Shown here in pieces: positions 33,678 to 42,250 of a DNA stretch of 44,530 nt. Position numbers and translations under genes: made by a program. The stretch is taken from positions 1 to 44,530 of the forward strand of contig JAFZAC010000001.1 of assembly GCA_017548365.1 (NCBI GenBank), written 5' to 3'. Source of the stretch: Muribaculaceae bacterium. GTDB lineage: Bacteria; Bacteroidota; Bacteroidia; Bacteroidales; Muribaculaceae. Each line of letters starts with the position of its first letter. Positions within the stretch are counted from its first letter, which is position 1. A model generated the notes under the pieces. The model did no database searches. It saw only the letters and a list, made by a program, of their open reading frames with translations, and had not been told where the DNA came from.

Positions 33678-34226
33678 CTATTGGGTCAGTATTAATCTAA
33701 GAACCCTTATGGGGCGGTTTGAGCCTTGATATTGGGTGGGATCGATGCAGGTCTCACCTGTTTCTTTGAATCCGCATTTCTCCATTACGCGCCCCGAGGC
33801 GGGATTGTCGATAAAATGACCGCTGATGAGCGATGGAATGTCGGTATTTTGACGTATGTGGTCAATCATCAGTCTTAGAGCCTCGGTACAGATGCCTTGA
33901 TTCCAATAGGGTTTTGCCACCCAGTAGCCCATGAGGGGTTCGCCGTCGCGGGCTGGAAGTTTGCAGTCGCACGATGGTCCATATCCTATTGCACCAATTG
34001 GCTCTCCACTCTCTCCACTTCCCTCTCCACTACCTTTTAGCACTATCGCCCAAGTTGTGTCGTTATTGAACAGAGTGCGGATAATCTCCAGGCTTTCCTC
34101 CACACTCTTGTGCGGCGGCCATCCGGCTCGTGGTCCCACCTCTGCGTCACTGGCCCATCTGAATAGTGTCTCGGCATCACTGTCGCGCCATGGGCGTAGT
34201 AGAATTCTCTCAGTTTCCATTATCAT
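33678..34226 (-). CDS. GNAT acetyltransferase, RimJ/RimL type, with a repeat-derived insert
   Basis: 182 residues. The opening ETERILLRPWRDSDAETLFRW and MGYWVAKPYWNQGICTEAL (acetyl-CoA loop) are typical of the RimJ/RimL type of GNAT enzymes. Between strands, about residues 66-77, is a Gly-Ser-Glu tract, GSGEGSGESGEP, encoded by three near-identical 9-base units at 34002-34031. It probably forms a loop. Its start overlaps the stop of the upstream methyltransferase gene by four bases (ATGA), which favours coupled translation; a second ATG at 34220 is possible. Substrate unknown. Confidence 0.85.
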   Translation of the reverse strand: MIMETERILLRPWRDSDAETLFRWASDAEVGPRAGWPPHKSVEESLEIIRTLFNNDTTWAIVLKGSGEGSGESGEPIGAIGYGPSCDCKLPARDGEPLMGYWVAKPYWNQGICTEALRLMIDHIRQNTDIPSLISGHFIDNPASGRVMEKCGFKETGETCIDPTQYQGSNRPIRVLRLILTQ

Positions 34227-34711
34227 TTTAAGAAATAGCGTGGAACTTGTCGTTTGTATGTTTTGTATTCATCACCAAAATCCTTCTCGAGACGTTTTTC
34301 TTCGGAACGAACCTGAATAGTGAGAAAAAAAACTTCTACAATAAAGACCAATATTGGCCACCAACTCAGCAGCCAGAGCAATACGCCCATGTCATAGATA
34401 TAGATTCCCAGTAGCATGGGGTTTCGTGAGAAATGATAGGGCCCATCGGTCATTAAGTGCTTGGTGCGCGGCGCTACCTCATGGTTATAGGCGTCGAACG
34501 GGTTGCCTTCGCCCACCTTCTTCATGTGCACTATTGCCCAGATGCTCAGAGCCAGCCCAACTATCATTATAATAGCAGATATTATTGCTATAATCGGTGT
34601 CGGCGCCCATGGGAAAGACCGTCCCGACACCCACCACATTAAAGCGGGGATTCCAGCTACAAATACCAGAAATCCTAATAAATATCCAAATGCGTTTTTT
34701 ATCTTTTCCAT
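34223..34711 (-). CDS. ICMT/PEMT-like membrane methyltransferase
   Basis: 162 residues with four hydrophobic segments. The C-terminal half carries the family motifs DGPYHFSRNPMLLG and RSEEKRLEKDFGDEYKTYK...VPR, typical of isoprenylcysteine carboxyl methyltransferase-like and phosphatidylethanolamine methyltransferase-like enzymes that use S-adenosylmethionine at the membrane. Substrate unknown. Its start overlaps the end of the zinc-ribbon acetyltransferase gene by 13 bases, and its end overlaps the next gene by four bases. Confidence 0.85.
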   Translation of the reverse strand: MEKIKNAFGYLLGFLVFVAGIPALMWWVSGRSFPWAPTPIIAIISAIIMIVGLALSIWAIVHMKKVGEGNPFDAYNHEVAPRTKHLMTDGPYHFSRNPMLLGIYIYDMGVLLWLLSWWPILVFIVEVFFLTIQVRSEEKRLEKDFGDEYKTYKRQVPRYFLK

Positions 34712-35589
34712 CTTTTTAGCATTGGGAAGAAACCTCGCATCATGTTGATATATTCCTCGCGCGTCATGGGCTGAGGCATGTTTTTGTTCACCTCGTCAAT
34801 AAACTGCGCGCAATGCTCAATCATTTCATCCATGGTACATTCTTGCAGGAACTTGCCGTCGGCATAGCAGTATTTGCAGTAGTCAAAGTTGATGCTGCCA
34901 TCGGTATTGGTGCCGCAGTCCTCGTTTTTGGTAAGCGGCATGCCGCAGCTTTGGCAGAATTGGGGCAACTGACCAGGTTGCAAAGTCTTTTCTTTCTTGG
35001 GAAAAGTTGCTTCGTAAGCTTCAAAAGCCTCTGGATTGGTATCGGCGACAAAATAACCCTTTGGAGGGCAATAGGTCGCCTCATTTATGCCATTGCTTTT
35101 CAGCCATCCTGGGGTTAGCTCTTGGGCAAGAAAATAGGGTACTTCGGCTTCACGTGGCTCGGCGTGATAATGGATGCCGAGTTTACTGGCGAGGTCAAAG
35201 CCTGCATGTTTGTAAAACTCGATGTTTCCCTCCATACACAGGAAGCCAATGCCCATCTCGCAAGCCTTTTCAAGCGCATAATTCAGCAACTTGAGTCCAT
35301 ATCCTTTGCGCTTATACTCGGGGTGTATGCTGATGGGCCCAAAAGTCCATGACGGGCAACGAGTGCCGTCGTCAAGCACAAGTTCGGCCCTCGAGAACAT
35401 TATGTGACCAATTATCTTGTCATTCTCCTCCATCACGAAGTCGAGTTCGGGAATAAAGTCGGGATTGCTCCTGAACTGGTTGAGCACAAAATGCTCAGTA
35501 CATCCAGGACGATAAACGTTCCAAAACGCCTCCCGCGTCAACTCCTCCACCTCACGATAATCACCGGGTTGTTCTAATCTTATCTTCAT
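34699..35589 (-). CDS. GNAT acetyltransferase fused to a zinc-ribbon domain
   Basis: 296 residues. Residues 1-160 form a GNAT domain ([19 protein letters not shown] opening and [20 protein letters not shown] acetyl-CoA loop). After a linker, residues about 212-296 hold a zinc-ribbon-like module with CQSCGMPL and YCKYCYADG (two CxxC pairs), of the type called putative zinc ribbon in other bacteria. The two parts are usually found as separate proteins as well. The combination suggests a transferase with a nucleic-acid or protein-binding tail, but no target is known. It is the first gene of a leftward trio with overlapping ends. Confidence 0.82.
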   Translation of the reverse strand: MKIRLEQPGDYREVEELTREAFWNVYRPGCTEHFVLNQFRSNPDFIPELDFVMEENDKIIGHIMFSRAELVLDDGTRCPSWTFGPISIHPEYKRKGYGLKLLNYALEKACEMGIGFLCMEGNIEFYKHAGFDLASKLGIHYHAEPREAEVPYFLAQELTPGWLKSNGINEATYCPPKGYFVADTNPEAFEAYEATFPKKEKTLQPGQLPQFCQSCGMPLTKNEDCGTNTDGSINFDYCKYCYADGKFLQECTMDEMIEHCAQFIDEVNKNMPQPMTREEYINMMRGFFPMLKRWKR

Positions 35590-35654
35590 TAGGTGTGTTA
35601 TTTAAATTTTCACCACAAAGTTACAAAAAAATAGGAAAAGTTAGTGATCATTTG

Positions 35655-35662
35655 TATCTTTG
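35655..35662 (+). promoter_or_regulatory. -7 box for the DUF1905-like gene
   Basis: TATCTTTG, 19 bases before the ATG at 35682. No clear -33 box. It supports the short start. Confidence 0.5.
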
Positions 35663-35681
35663 CCTAATTAAAAAACGAAAT

Positions 35682-35945
35682 ATGGCAAAAGAGTTTGTTT
35701 TCGATGCTGAGATTAAGCCTGTAGAGGGGATGGATGCTGCGTATATTGAGTTTCCATTCGATGTCAGGCAAGAGTTCGGCAAAGGGCGGGTTAAGGTTCA
35801 TGTGACGTTTGATGGCGAACCGTATGACGGTTTGCTCTGCCGAATGGGCACACCTTGCCATATTGTGGGTCTCCGCAAAGATATAAGGGCAAAAATCGGA
35901 AAACAGCCAGGAGATATTGTACGGGTTGTTCTGAAGGAAAGATAA
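35682..35945 (+). CDS. DUF1905-like protein
   Basis: 87 residues. The pattern [39 protein letters not shown] and [19 protein letters not shown] is characteristic of small beta-barrel DUF1905 domains. The ATG at 35682 is chosen because the promoter at 35655-35662 lies inside the longer frame from 35595, and because the family begins with this sequence. It is a cytoplasmic protein of unknown function. Confidence 0.85.
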   Translation: MAKEFVFDAEIKPVEGMDAAYIEFPFDVRQEFGKGRVKVHVTFDGEPYDGLLCRMGTPCHIVGLRKDIRAKIGKQPGDIVRVVLKER

Positions 35946-36011
35946 TAACGATTATATCTTCTCTAAATTGATGTAGAAAGAAGACAGCAGAAACCTATTG
36001 ATTAATTCTAG

Positions 36012-36593
36012 ATGGAACAAAGATTCAACAATAACAGTTTAGATCTTGAGATGCTGCGGGAGTTCTGTGAGCGGGAGGGCGAGGCGGTCACATACCGTAA
36101 GGGCGAGCAGATAGAGCGCGAGGGTGACCTGGCACGGTGGTTTGCATTTGTCACAGAGGGATGTTTCAAGTATGTGAACTATGGCATCAGTGACGATAAG
36201 GCACACATCACATGGTTCTCGTTTGAAGGAGAGTTTGTGGTTGACTACCCGACATTCCTCTATGGCCGTCCCTCGCAAACTACTATTGAGGCGATGATAC
36301 CTAGCCGTGTGTTCAGGGTCACAGCCCAACAACTGGAGCACTTCTTCGACCAGAGCAAGGAGACTATGAAACTGCGTGCTGTCATCGCTGAACACATCCT
36401 CAGCCAATTTCGTTTACGCTATATCGACCTCCACTGCTCTACACCACGTGAACGTTACGACCTGCTGATGCAGCGCTGTCCCGGCATCGTTGATCTGCTC
36501 GACTTGCAGGACATCGCCTCGTTTCTGAACGTCCATCCCAACACCATCAGCAAGATTCGCCGCGACATCACGTTCGAAGGCAGAAAACAGTAA
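36012..36593 (+). CDS. Crp/Fnr family regulator
   Basis: 193 residues. The N-terminal cyclic-nucleotide-type beta-roll (about 15-120: KGEQIEREGDLARWFAFVTEG) is followed by a helix (about 125-150) and a C-terminal winged helix with the recognition region DIASFLNVHPNTISKIRRD (about 165-185). The beta-roll lacks the Arg-Ser pair that binds cAMP in Crp and there are no Cys ligands for a cluster, so the signal is unknown. It lies just upstream of three exported redox-type genes, which it may control (position only). Confidence 0.85.
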   Translation: MEQRFNNNSLDLEMLREFCEREGEAVTYRKGEQIEREGDLARWFAFVTEGCFKYVNYGISDDKAHITWFSFEGEFVVDYPTFLYGRPSQTTIEAMIPSRVFRVTAQQLEHFFDQSKETMKLRAVIAEHILSQFRLRYIDLHCSTPRERYDLLMQRCPGIVDLLDLQDIASFLNVHPNTISKIRRDITFEGRKQ

Positions 36594-36631
36594 AAAAACA
36601 GCAAAAACTCTCAACCTAAGTTGAGACTTTC

Positions 36632-36666
36632 ACCCTCGGCACCCGATTTTTGGGCTTGCCGAGGGT
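36632..36666 (+). terminator. Terminator-like hairpin after the Crp/Fnr gene
   Basis: ACCCTCGGCA (36632-36641) pairs with TGCCGAGGGT (36657-36666), with a T-rich tract after it. A smaller hairpin (TCTCAAC/GTTGAGA, 36609-36626) is just before. Confidence 0.6.
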
Positions 36667-36686
36667 TTGTTTGTGTGCCTTTTAGT

Positions 36687-36694
36687 AACTTCGC
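36687..36694 (+). promoter_or_regulatory. Candidate -7 box for the thioredoxin cluster
   Basis: TAACTTCG, close to TAnnTTTG with one change, 29 bases before the ATG at 36724. The nearest TTTG (36666-36669) is 17 bases upstream, shorter than usual. Confidence 0.35.
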
Positions 36695-36723
36695 AGCACA
36701 AAACGTATAAAAAACAAAGAATT

Positions 36724-38019
36724 ATGAACAAGCAAACCATCATCACCGCACTACTTGCCCTCGTCGCTTTGACGGGGCAGGCGCAAGTAAAATGCCACGT
36801 CGAAGGTACATTGGAGACCGACGCATGGGGCGACGAAATCATCATTTGCGAGGCAGGGACTGACCTGCGCGTGGTGGACGAGCCGCGCTTTCATGTGAAA
36901 GCCAAGGACGGACACTTTACCTACGACATCGAGACCGACTTTCCAAGGCTCTATGATGTGTTCTTCCTGAAACAATACGAAACGGGCAGATGGTTCGTGG
37001 GCAAGTTCCTTGCCGAGAATTGCAATGTGAACGTCACGATGTTTGCTGACAAGAAGCCACGCTTCACGACCAATGGTGACGAAGGCCGTAAACACGCCGC
37101 GAAGGACAGCATTGAGGATGTGCGTTTCTGGAACCCTGTTCACGAAATCGATGACCAGTTGGAAAACCCTGACCGCAGGGCAGAGTTCTTTAAGGCGGAC
37201 TTCATTTCGGCCATTAATGAGGCGAAGACGTGGAATGTGGACAATCTGCCACAGGCATACGTCGATTCCGTCCGTCAAATCATAAACCACTATATGCAGA
37301 ACAGGAACGAAATGTACACGACGAAGGGCTGGCAACTGAAGCAACAGCGCGACAGCATCACCGATGGACTTAGGCCGTTCCGCCTCGCCTATGCCAAAGA
37401 GCACCCCATGCTTTGGACGCTCTACGATGTGCTTGACGCCATTCAAACCCTCAAACATGCAGACGACAATGTGAACTTCGACCCATCGGAGTGGGAGTCT
37501 TACCTGACGCTCTATCACGACAAGTTCATCAATTTATATCCCAGTCACCCCATTCACGACCAGATAGCCACCGCCGAGACAGCCTACCGCCTACAGCCGG
37601 GCAAGCCCTACATCGACTACACAGTGCGCAACACCGACGGTCAGCTCGTCCCCATCTCTTCGTTCATCCGAGGTAAGGTGGCACTTATCGACCTCTGGGC
37701 TTCGTGGTGCGGCTCCTGCCGTCGTCACAGCAAAGCCATGATTCCCGTCTATGAGAAATACAAGGACAAGGGCTTCACCGTCATTGCCATTGCCCGTGAG
37801 CGTAACCGCCAAGCGATGGAAAATGCTGCGAAAAAGGACGGCTATCCTTGGCAGAGCCTATTGGAACTGAACGACGAAAACGGTGTATGGCGCAAGAACG
37901 GAGCCGGCAATGCCGGTGGCGCCATGTACCTCATCGACCGCGACGGCACCATCCTCTCCACCTCCACCGATGCTGAGGAATTGGAGCCGCTCATTAAGAA
38001 AGCACTAAACATCGAATGA
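36724..38019 (+). CDS. Exported thioredoxin-fold protein with DUF4369-like N-terminus
   Basis: 431 residues. A signal peptide (MNKQTIITALLALVALTGQAQ) is followed by a beta-rich N-terminal domain like DUF4369 (about 23-120), a long helical region, and a C-terminal TlpA/thioredoxin domain (about 290-431) with the active site WASWCGSCRRH: Cys329 and Cys332. It should work as a thiol-disulfide protein in the periplasm. The start codon at 36724 is chosen to match the two sibling leaders; the longer frame adds no signal. The first of three genes with almost identical leaders; the next starts three bases after its stop. Confidence 0.88.
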   Translation: MNKQTIITALLALVALTGQAQVKCHVEGTLETDAWGDEIIICEAGTDLRVVDEPRFHVKAKDGHFTYDIETDFPRLYDVFFLKQYETGRWFVGKFLAENCNVNVTMFADKKPRFTTNGDEGRKHAAKDSIEDVRFWNPVHEIDDQLENPDRRAEFFKADFISAINEAKTWNVDNLPQAYVDSVRQIINHYMQNRNEMYTTKGWQLKQQRDSITDGLRPFRLAYAKEHPMLWTLYDVLDAIQTLKHADDNVNFDPSEWESYLTLYHDKFINLYPSHPIHDQIATAETAYRLQPGKPYIDYTVRNTDGQLVPISSFIRGKVALIDLWASWCGSCRRHSKAMIPVYEKYKDKGFTVIAIARERNRQAMENAAKKDGYPWQSLLELNDENGVWRKNGAGNAGGAMYLIDRDGTILSTSTDAEELEPLIKKALNIE

Positions 38020-38022
38020 GAC

Positions 38023-38613
38023 ATGAACAAGAAATCCATCATCACAGCACTGCTCGCCCTTGTCGCAATGACGGGCTGGGCACAAGAGATTAAAATGAAT
38101 GAGTCATCAATCAGCGATTATTTGCCATTACTAAAGGCGAAGGGCTTCATCGCCTACAGCTTTGACACTAAGGACTTCAAGGATGCAATGGTTGAGCCAA
38201 TCATCATGGAATATGTGAAAGGTAAAGAGCCGAGGATGATCTTCAGCGTTACTATGAGTTTAGATGAGAAACTCATCATTGGCTTCGTACCTTCGGACAA
38301 TGACTCAACAGCCACCTATGCTTTCCGTTTTTCTGAGAACAGAGGCTTTAACAGTCGTCTCCCGCTGATGCCGATATGTAATCCCGATCATCCTGCCGAC
38401 AAGTGGTACATGTACGAATCACGTCCCTTCGAACTTGTTGCGCCATTCGAGAAGGGGAAGTTTATCCCGCTCGTCCTCTATGGCTCTTATTGGTACGAAC
38501 CCGAAAATGGCGGATGCCGTTTTTGCGGTGACAATGAAATCAAGCCCGACCTCTCATCGGACATCGTGAAATATATTCCGCACTACTACGTCCTTGGCAT
38601 AAAGATAAAATAG
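38023..38613 (+). CDS. Exported protein with CxxC, unknown
   Basis: 196 residues with the leader MNKKSIITALLALVAMTGWAQ, very close to those of both neighbours. The mature part has no family known to me. It contains Cys119 and a CxxC (C165-R-F-C168), and conserved-looking aromatic patches (GSYWYEPENGG). A short spacing on both sides (three and four bases) suggests translation coupling and one transcript with the two thioredoxin-fold proteins. A redox or substrate role is possible but not shown. Confidence 0.75.
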   Translation: MNKKSIITALLALVAMTGWAQEIKMNESSISDYLPLLKAKGFIAYSFDTKDFKDAMVEPIIMEYVKGKEPRMIFSVTMSLDEKLIIGFVPSDNDSTATYAFRFSENRGFNSRLPLMPICNPDHPADKWYMYESRPFELVAPFEKGKFIPLVLYGSYWYEPENGGCRFCGDNEIKPDLSSDIVKYIPHYYVLGIKIK

Positions 38614-38617
38614 AACA

Positions 38618-39385
38618 ATGAAGAAGAAACTTATAATCACCGCGCTGTTCGCCCTCGTTGCAATGGCTGGGCAGGGGCAAGAAAGAGTTGACACGGTAAT
38701 CCCCAAGTTCTTAATCAACGGCTATTTCTTCCGTGAAATGCCGAAACTGCCTGATGCCACGCCAAGCATGACACGACTCAAGGACAAGGAAGGGAACAGT
38801 GTAGTAGCCATCGGGCTGAATGTCGACTTACCTCAGTCTGTTATTAAGCAGGCCATCCCACGTGAGCAGGTTCACAACGCCGACCAGTTTCTTAATGGTG
38901 TTAACATGATTGCAACGATGCAAGAGCTGACACAGGCAAATGTAAAATCCGACGGTACATTCTACTCGCCCAAGACTGGCGAGCCGTTCCCACAGTTTAG
39001 CGAGAAAGATATGGATGGGCACACATGGACAAATGATAGTGTTCGAGGCCACGTGATGGTTCTCAACCTATGGTACTCAGGCTGCGGCCCCTGCCGTGCC
39101 GAAATGCCCGAACTCTCCACATGGAAGGAGCAGTTGCCCAACGTGATGTTCTTCTCAGCAACTTACCATGATGCCGAGATAGTCAAGAAAATTACCGATA
39201 AACATCATTTCACATGGACGCACCTCGTTGAAGCTAAGGATATGATGTCGTGGATTGGTACCGAAGGTTTTCCCTTCACCGTCGTTGTCGATAAGCAGGG
39301 TGTCGTCCGCCACGCCGTCTATGGCACGAGCGAGGACAAACGTGCAGAACTACTAGCTATAATTATGGAAGCAGATAAAGAATGA
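38618..39385 (+). CDS. Exported TlpA-like thioredoxin-fold protein
   Basis: 255 residues. The leader is MKKKLIITALFALVAMAGQGQ. The C-terminal domain (about 125-255) is a TlpA/AhpC-type fold with active site CGPC (Cys156 and Cys159), the cis-Pro loop GFPFTVVVD, and the usual MVLNLWYSGCGPCRAEMP. The N-terminal 100 residues are unassigned. It is a periplasmic thiol-disulfide oxidoreductase, last of the cluster. The downstream hairpin at 39443 ends the unit. Confidence 0.9.
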   Translation: MKKKLIITALFALVAMAGQGQERVDTVIPKFLINGYFFREMPKLPDATPSMTRLKDKEGNSVVAIGLNVDLPQSVIKQAIPREQVHNADQFLNGVNMIATMQELTQANVKSDGTFYSPKTGEPFPQFSEKDMDGHTWTNDSVRGHVMVLNLWYSGCGPCRAEMPELSTWKEQLPNVMFFSATYHDAEIVKKITDKHHFTWTHLVEAKDMMSWIGTEGFPFTVVVDKQGVVRHAVYGTSEDKRAELLAIIMEADKE

Positions 39386-39442
39386 GATATTAAGTTTAGT
39401 CTTTTGCGCATAGAAGCAGTCAATGTACTCATGCATACTTAC

Positions 39443-39475
39443 AGGCGGCACGTGTCATCGAGACATTTGCCGCCT
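39443..39475 (+). terminator. Hairpin between convergent genes
   Basis: AGGCGGCA (39443-39450) pairs with TGCCGCCT (39468-39475), with an inner TGTC/GACA stem. The following T tract is weak (TTACTTTATT). Confidence 0.55.
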
Positions 39476-39513
39476 TACTTTATTGTATTATTAGAGTATA
39501 TTATGAAGTTAGT

Positions 39514-41892
39514 TTACATTCTTGCTTTCTGTGCATCGCCAGCGCCTGAGCCGCGGTATTTGCTTTGTGCCTTGTTGAATTTCCAGGTAAGGCCGACTGT
39601 GAAGGTGCGACGGACGGGATTGAATGCGGTGGTCTCACGAGGGCCATAGACTGTTGCTCCCGTTCTGTTGGTGTTGAAAATATCGTCGCAACGCGCGTCA
39701 ATGGTCAGCGTTCCGAGTTTGTGCAGATTGAAGTCGCGCTGTATGCCCAATGTCACGCCGAATGGTGCGTGGGTGACGCGGAAGTTATCGTGGTCGCCTT
39801 TAGACAGCAAGTGCATCGAGGCGTTCAGTCTCCAATCATGAGGCAATTCAATGTCGTTGTTCCAAAAAAAGTCAACTATGGGATGATTCAGTGTGATAAT
39901 AGAGCCATCGGCACATGGAGTCTTATAGTTCTGGAATTCTATCATGAGGTTCCACATGGGGTGCCAACATCCTATCACTGGTCGCAGCGAGGGGTTGATG
40001 ACAAGGCGGTTGAAATTTTCCTTGGTGTTGATGGGGAGTAACAGGCTCACCAGTGGATCTTCGGCTCCAGGATAAGGCTCGGTCGATAATGTTTCGGTGT
40101 CCTTGATGCGGGCATAGATGACACTGAGATTCATCCACTTGTAGGCAGCGTTGAGCACTAGGTTGTGGGTGTAGGTGGGTTTGAGATAGGGGTTGCCACT
40201 CTGGTAGGTGTAGCGGTTGATATAAATGGTCGAACTGGTGAGGTTACTATAGTTTGGGCGCTCGATGTCGCGACGGTAGGATAACGACAGCTGCACTGGA
40301 CCAACAGGTGCCGAAACCACTGCTGTGGGAAACCAGTCACCGTAGTTGCGGCACACCTCGTCCTCGCGCACGCCAAAGTTGTAATAGTCGTTGTTCAGAT
40401 GCTCATAGCGCAGTCCTACTTGAGCAAACACTCTTCCAAAAACTCTGCCATACTCAACAAATGCAGCTGTCGAAGACTCGTTGATTTCGGTGTCGGTCGC
40501 CTTCACTGGCACGGCATCGGTAGCAGTGAGAGAATAGGCATCGGTGCGGTGGTTGTAGGAATACTCTCCACCGAGCGACAGATTTCCGTTCCACACGGGA
40601 TAGGAGAAAATGAGCTTCGTTGCCCAGAAGTTGTTGCTGCTTTTGGTGTTATTCTCTACGAAACGATGAGTTGCGGTGCCGTCGGGAGCTGTTGTGGTCT
40701 CGTCGGTGCTTCCCGGTGTCTCGGTTTTGTCGAAGAGTCCGTCAACGTTGAAATCAATTCCAAGGCCGCCAACTTTACCATTATAATAGGCGTTGAAGAT
40801 GTGTTTTTTGAAACCCTCATTGTTCCAAATCTTGCTCTCGGAATGCTCAATGAAGCTGCCGTTCTCGTAGCTGTCGGTCAACATCGTGCCACCCCAGTCC
40901 ATGCCAGGCCGGCGGTCATATTTGTAAAAGGCACCAAAGCTATGATTCTCGTTCACCATGTAGTTAATCTGCAGCTGAGGTGACCAACCCTTTATCACGT
41001 ACTTTGAATCTTGCGACATGAAGCTCTCGTAGCGGTCGGGACCCACAAAGTAGGTGATAGTGTTTTCTTGTAACGACTTGCTGTGGCCAATTCGACCTGC
41101 CCAGAACGATGCGGTGAGGTCGAGGCCGCCAATGCGGTAGTTCATGTCGAGGTTGTTGGTCAGTGTGTAGCCATACTGATACCTACCCTCCAAATTATCT
41201 TGGAAGCTGAAGCCCTCGCCTTGCGCCTTCTTGAGTTGGATGCGCACTACGGCCTTGGTCGAGGCGGCATAGCGTGCGCCAGGGTTCTGGATTACATCAA
41301 CGTGTTGGATTTGGTCTGAACGCAGGCGTGACAGTTCGCTCATGTCCTGGACCTTGCGGCCGTTGATATACACTTCGGCATCGCCACGTCCCAGCACCTT
41401 TACGGCCCCGTCACGCTCAGCTTGGAGTGATGGAACTCTGGAAAGAGCGTCGCTCACTGTACCTGCCTTCTCCAGGATAGTGCCCTCGATGGTGGTGCGC
41501 ATGGCTTCACCTTTCACTCGGGTCTTGGGCAGGTTGCTCACGACTACCACTTCGCCCAGCAGTGTGGACTCCGGGTGCAAGGAGATAATTCCCAGATCGA
41601 CGGTACTTGAGTTGATATATATTGTTTGGTAACCTATATAAGATACCTTTACAAGTCCACCGTTTTGTAAAGCGGTGAGGTGGAACATACCCTGTTCGTC
41701 GGTGATACCGCCCTGCACATAGGCCGAGTCGGGCATTGACATCATCACAACGTTAACATACGGCATTGGTTCGCCGTTTTCGTCAATCACTTTTCCGATT
41801 ACGTCGGGCGCTTTTGACCCGGAGGCTCCAGCAGTCAAAGCCATCATCATGACAGCCATCACAACTGTAATTTTTTTAATATACGCTTTCAT
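39514..41892 (-). CDS. Outer-membrane beta-barrel receptor, OMP_b-brl_3 type
   Basis: 792 residues. A signal peptide (about 1-23) precedes a carboxypeptidase regulatory-like domain (about 30-105: VIGKVIDENGEPMPYVNVVM), a plug-like region (about 120-215, with VYINGRKVQDMSELSRLRSD) and a long beta-barrel. The tail ends in KYRGSGAGDAQKARM, a short polar sequence often seen after the final strand in this group. This family is TonB-receptor-like but does not pair with SusD. No substrate is known. Its mRNA appears to have a long leader with a hairpin (42025-42060). Confidence 0.9.
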   Translation of the reverse strand: MKAYIKKITVVMAVMMMALTAGASGSKAPDVIGKVIDENGEPMPYVNVVMMSMPDSAYVQGGITDEQGMFHLTALQNGGLVKVSYIGYQTIYINSSTVDLGIISLHPESTLLGEVVVVSNLPKTRVKGEAMRTTIEGTILEKAGTVSDALSRVPSLQAERDGAVKVLGRGDAEVYINGRKVQDMSELSRLRSDQIQHVDVIQNPGARYAASTKAVVRIQLKKAQGEGFSFQDNLEGRYQYGYTLTNNLDMNYRIGGLDLTASFWAGRIGHSKSLQENTITYFVGPDRYESFMSQDSKYVIKGWSPQLQINYMVNENHSFGAFYKYDRRPGMDWGGTMLTDSYENGSFIEHSESKIWNNEGFKKHIFNAYYNGKVGGLGIDFNVDGLFDKTETPGSTDETTTAPDGTATHRFVENNTKSSNNFWATKLIFSYPVWNGNLSLGGEYSYNHRTDAYSLTATDAVPVKATDTEINESSTAAFVEYGRVFGRVFAQVGLRYEHLNNDYYNFGVREDEVCRNYGDWFPTAVVSAPVGPVQLSLSYRRDIERPNYSNLTSSTIYINRYTYQSGNPYLKPTYTHNLVLNAAYKWMNLSVIYARIKDTETLSTEPYPGAEDPLVSLLLPINTKENFNRLVINPSLRPVIGCWHPMWNLMIEFQNYKTPCADGSIITLNHPIVDFFWNNDIELPHDWRLNASMHLLSKGDHDNFRVTHAPFGVTLGIQRDFNLHKLGTLTIDARCDDIFNTNRTGATVYGPRETTAFNPVRRTFTVGLTWKFNKAQSKYRGSGAGDAQKARM

Positions 41893-42024
41893 TTTCTTTT
41901 TATTTTATTGTTTGATTTGTTTGCTTTGTCCATGTCTTTGACGCAATGACGAGAAAAAATGTTTCAGCGATTTAGCTGTTTTATTAATATTTTTAATAAT
42001 TTTAACAAACGTGTTGTTTTAATA
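41893..42024. other. AT-rich leader region of the receptor gene
   Basis: About 130 bases, rich in A and T, that would be the untranslated leader of the leftward receptor gene. No open frame of note is seen. Confidence 0.4.
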
Positions 42025-42060
42025 AATCATGGACAGTGGCTCATTGCCGCCTGCATGATT
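42025..42060 (-). promoter_or_regulatory. Hairpin at the start of the receptor mRNA leader
   Basis: AATCATG (42025-42031) pairs with CATGATT (42054-42060); inside, CAG pairs with CTG and GGC with GCC around the loop TCATT. Read leftward, it follows the -7 boxes directly. Confidence 0.5.
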
Positions 42061-42066
42061 TTGACG

Positions 42067-42086
42067 CAAAATTACACCCAAAATTA
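42067..42086 (-). promoter_or_regulatory. Two tandem -7 boxes for the receptor gene
   Basis: TAATTTTG occurs twice on the minus strand (42074 to 42067 and 42086 to 42079), 12 bases apart inside a short direct repeat (CAAAATTACA). No clear -33 box for either. Confidence 0.45.
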
Positions 42087-42146
42087 CAGTTATAACATGC
42101 TTTTGGGATATTCTGCAGTGTTTTGTGACGAATGGTAGAGAAAAAT

Positions 42147-42187
42147 TAAAAAAATGCCTGGGACCGTTAATGGCACCAAGCATTTTT
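42147..42187. terminator. Hairpin flanked by A and T runs between divergent genes
   Basis: AAAATGC (42151-42157) pairs with GCATTTT (42180-42186), continued by TGG/CCA and CC/GG pairs around GTTAAT. A runs lie on the left, T on the right. It could end transcripts in either direction, but no gene that needs it is seen. Confidence 0.55.
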
Positions 42188-42250
42188 ATTGTGCTTTAAT
42201 TCAGTTGTGCTCTATTTTACCAAGATTTCATCATCTTTCAAAAAAGTTGT

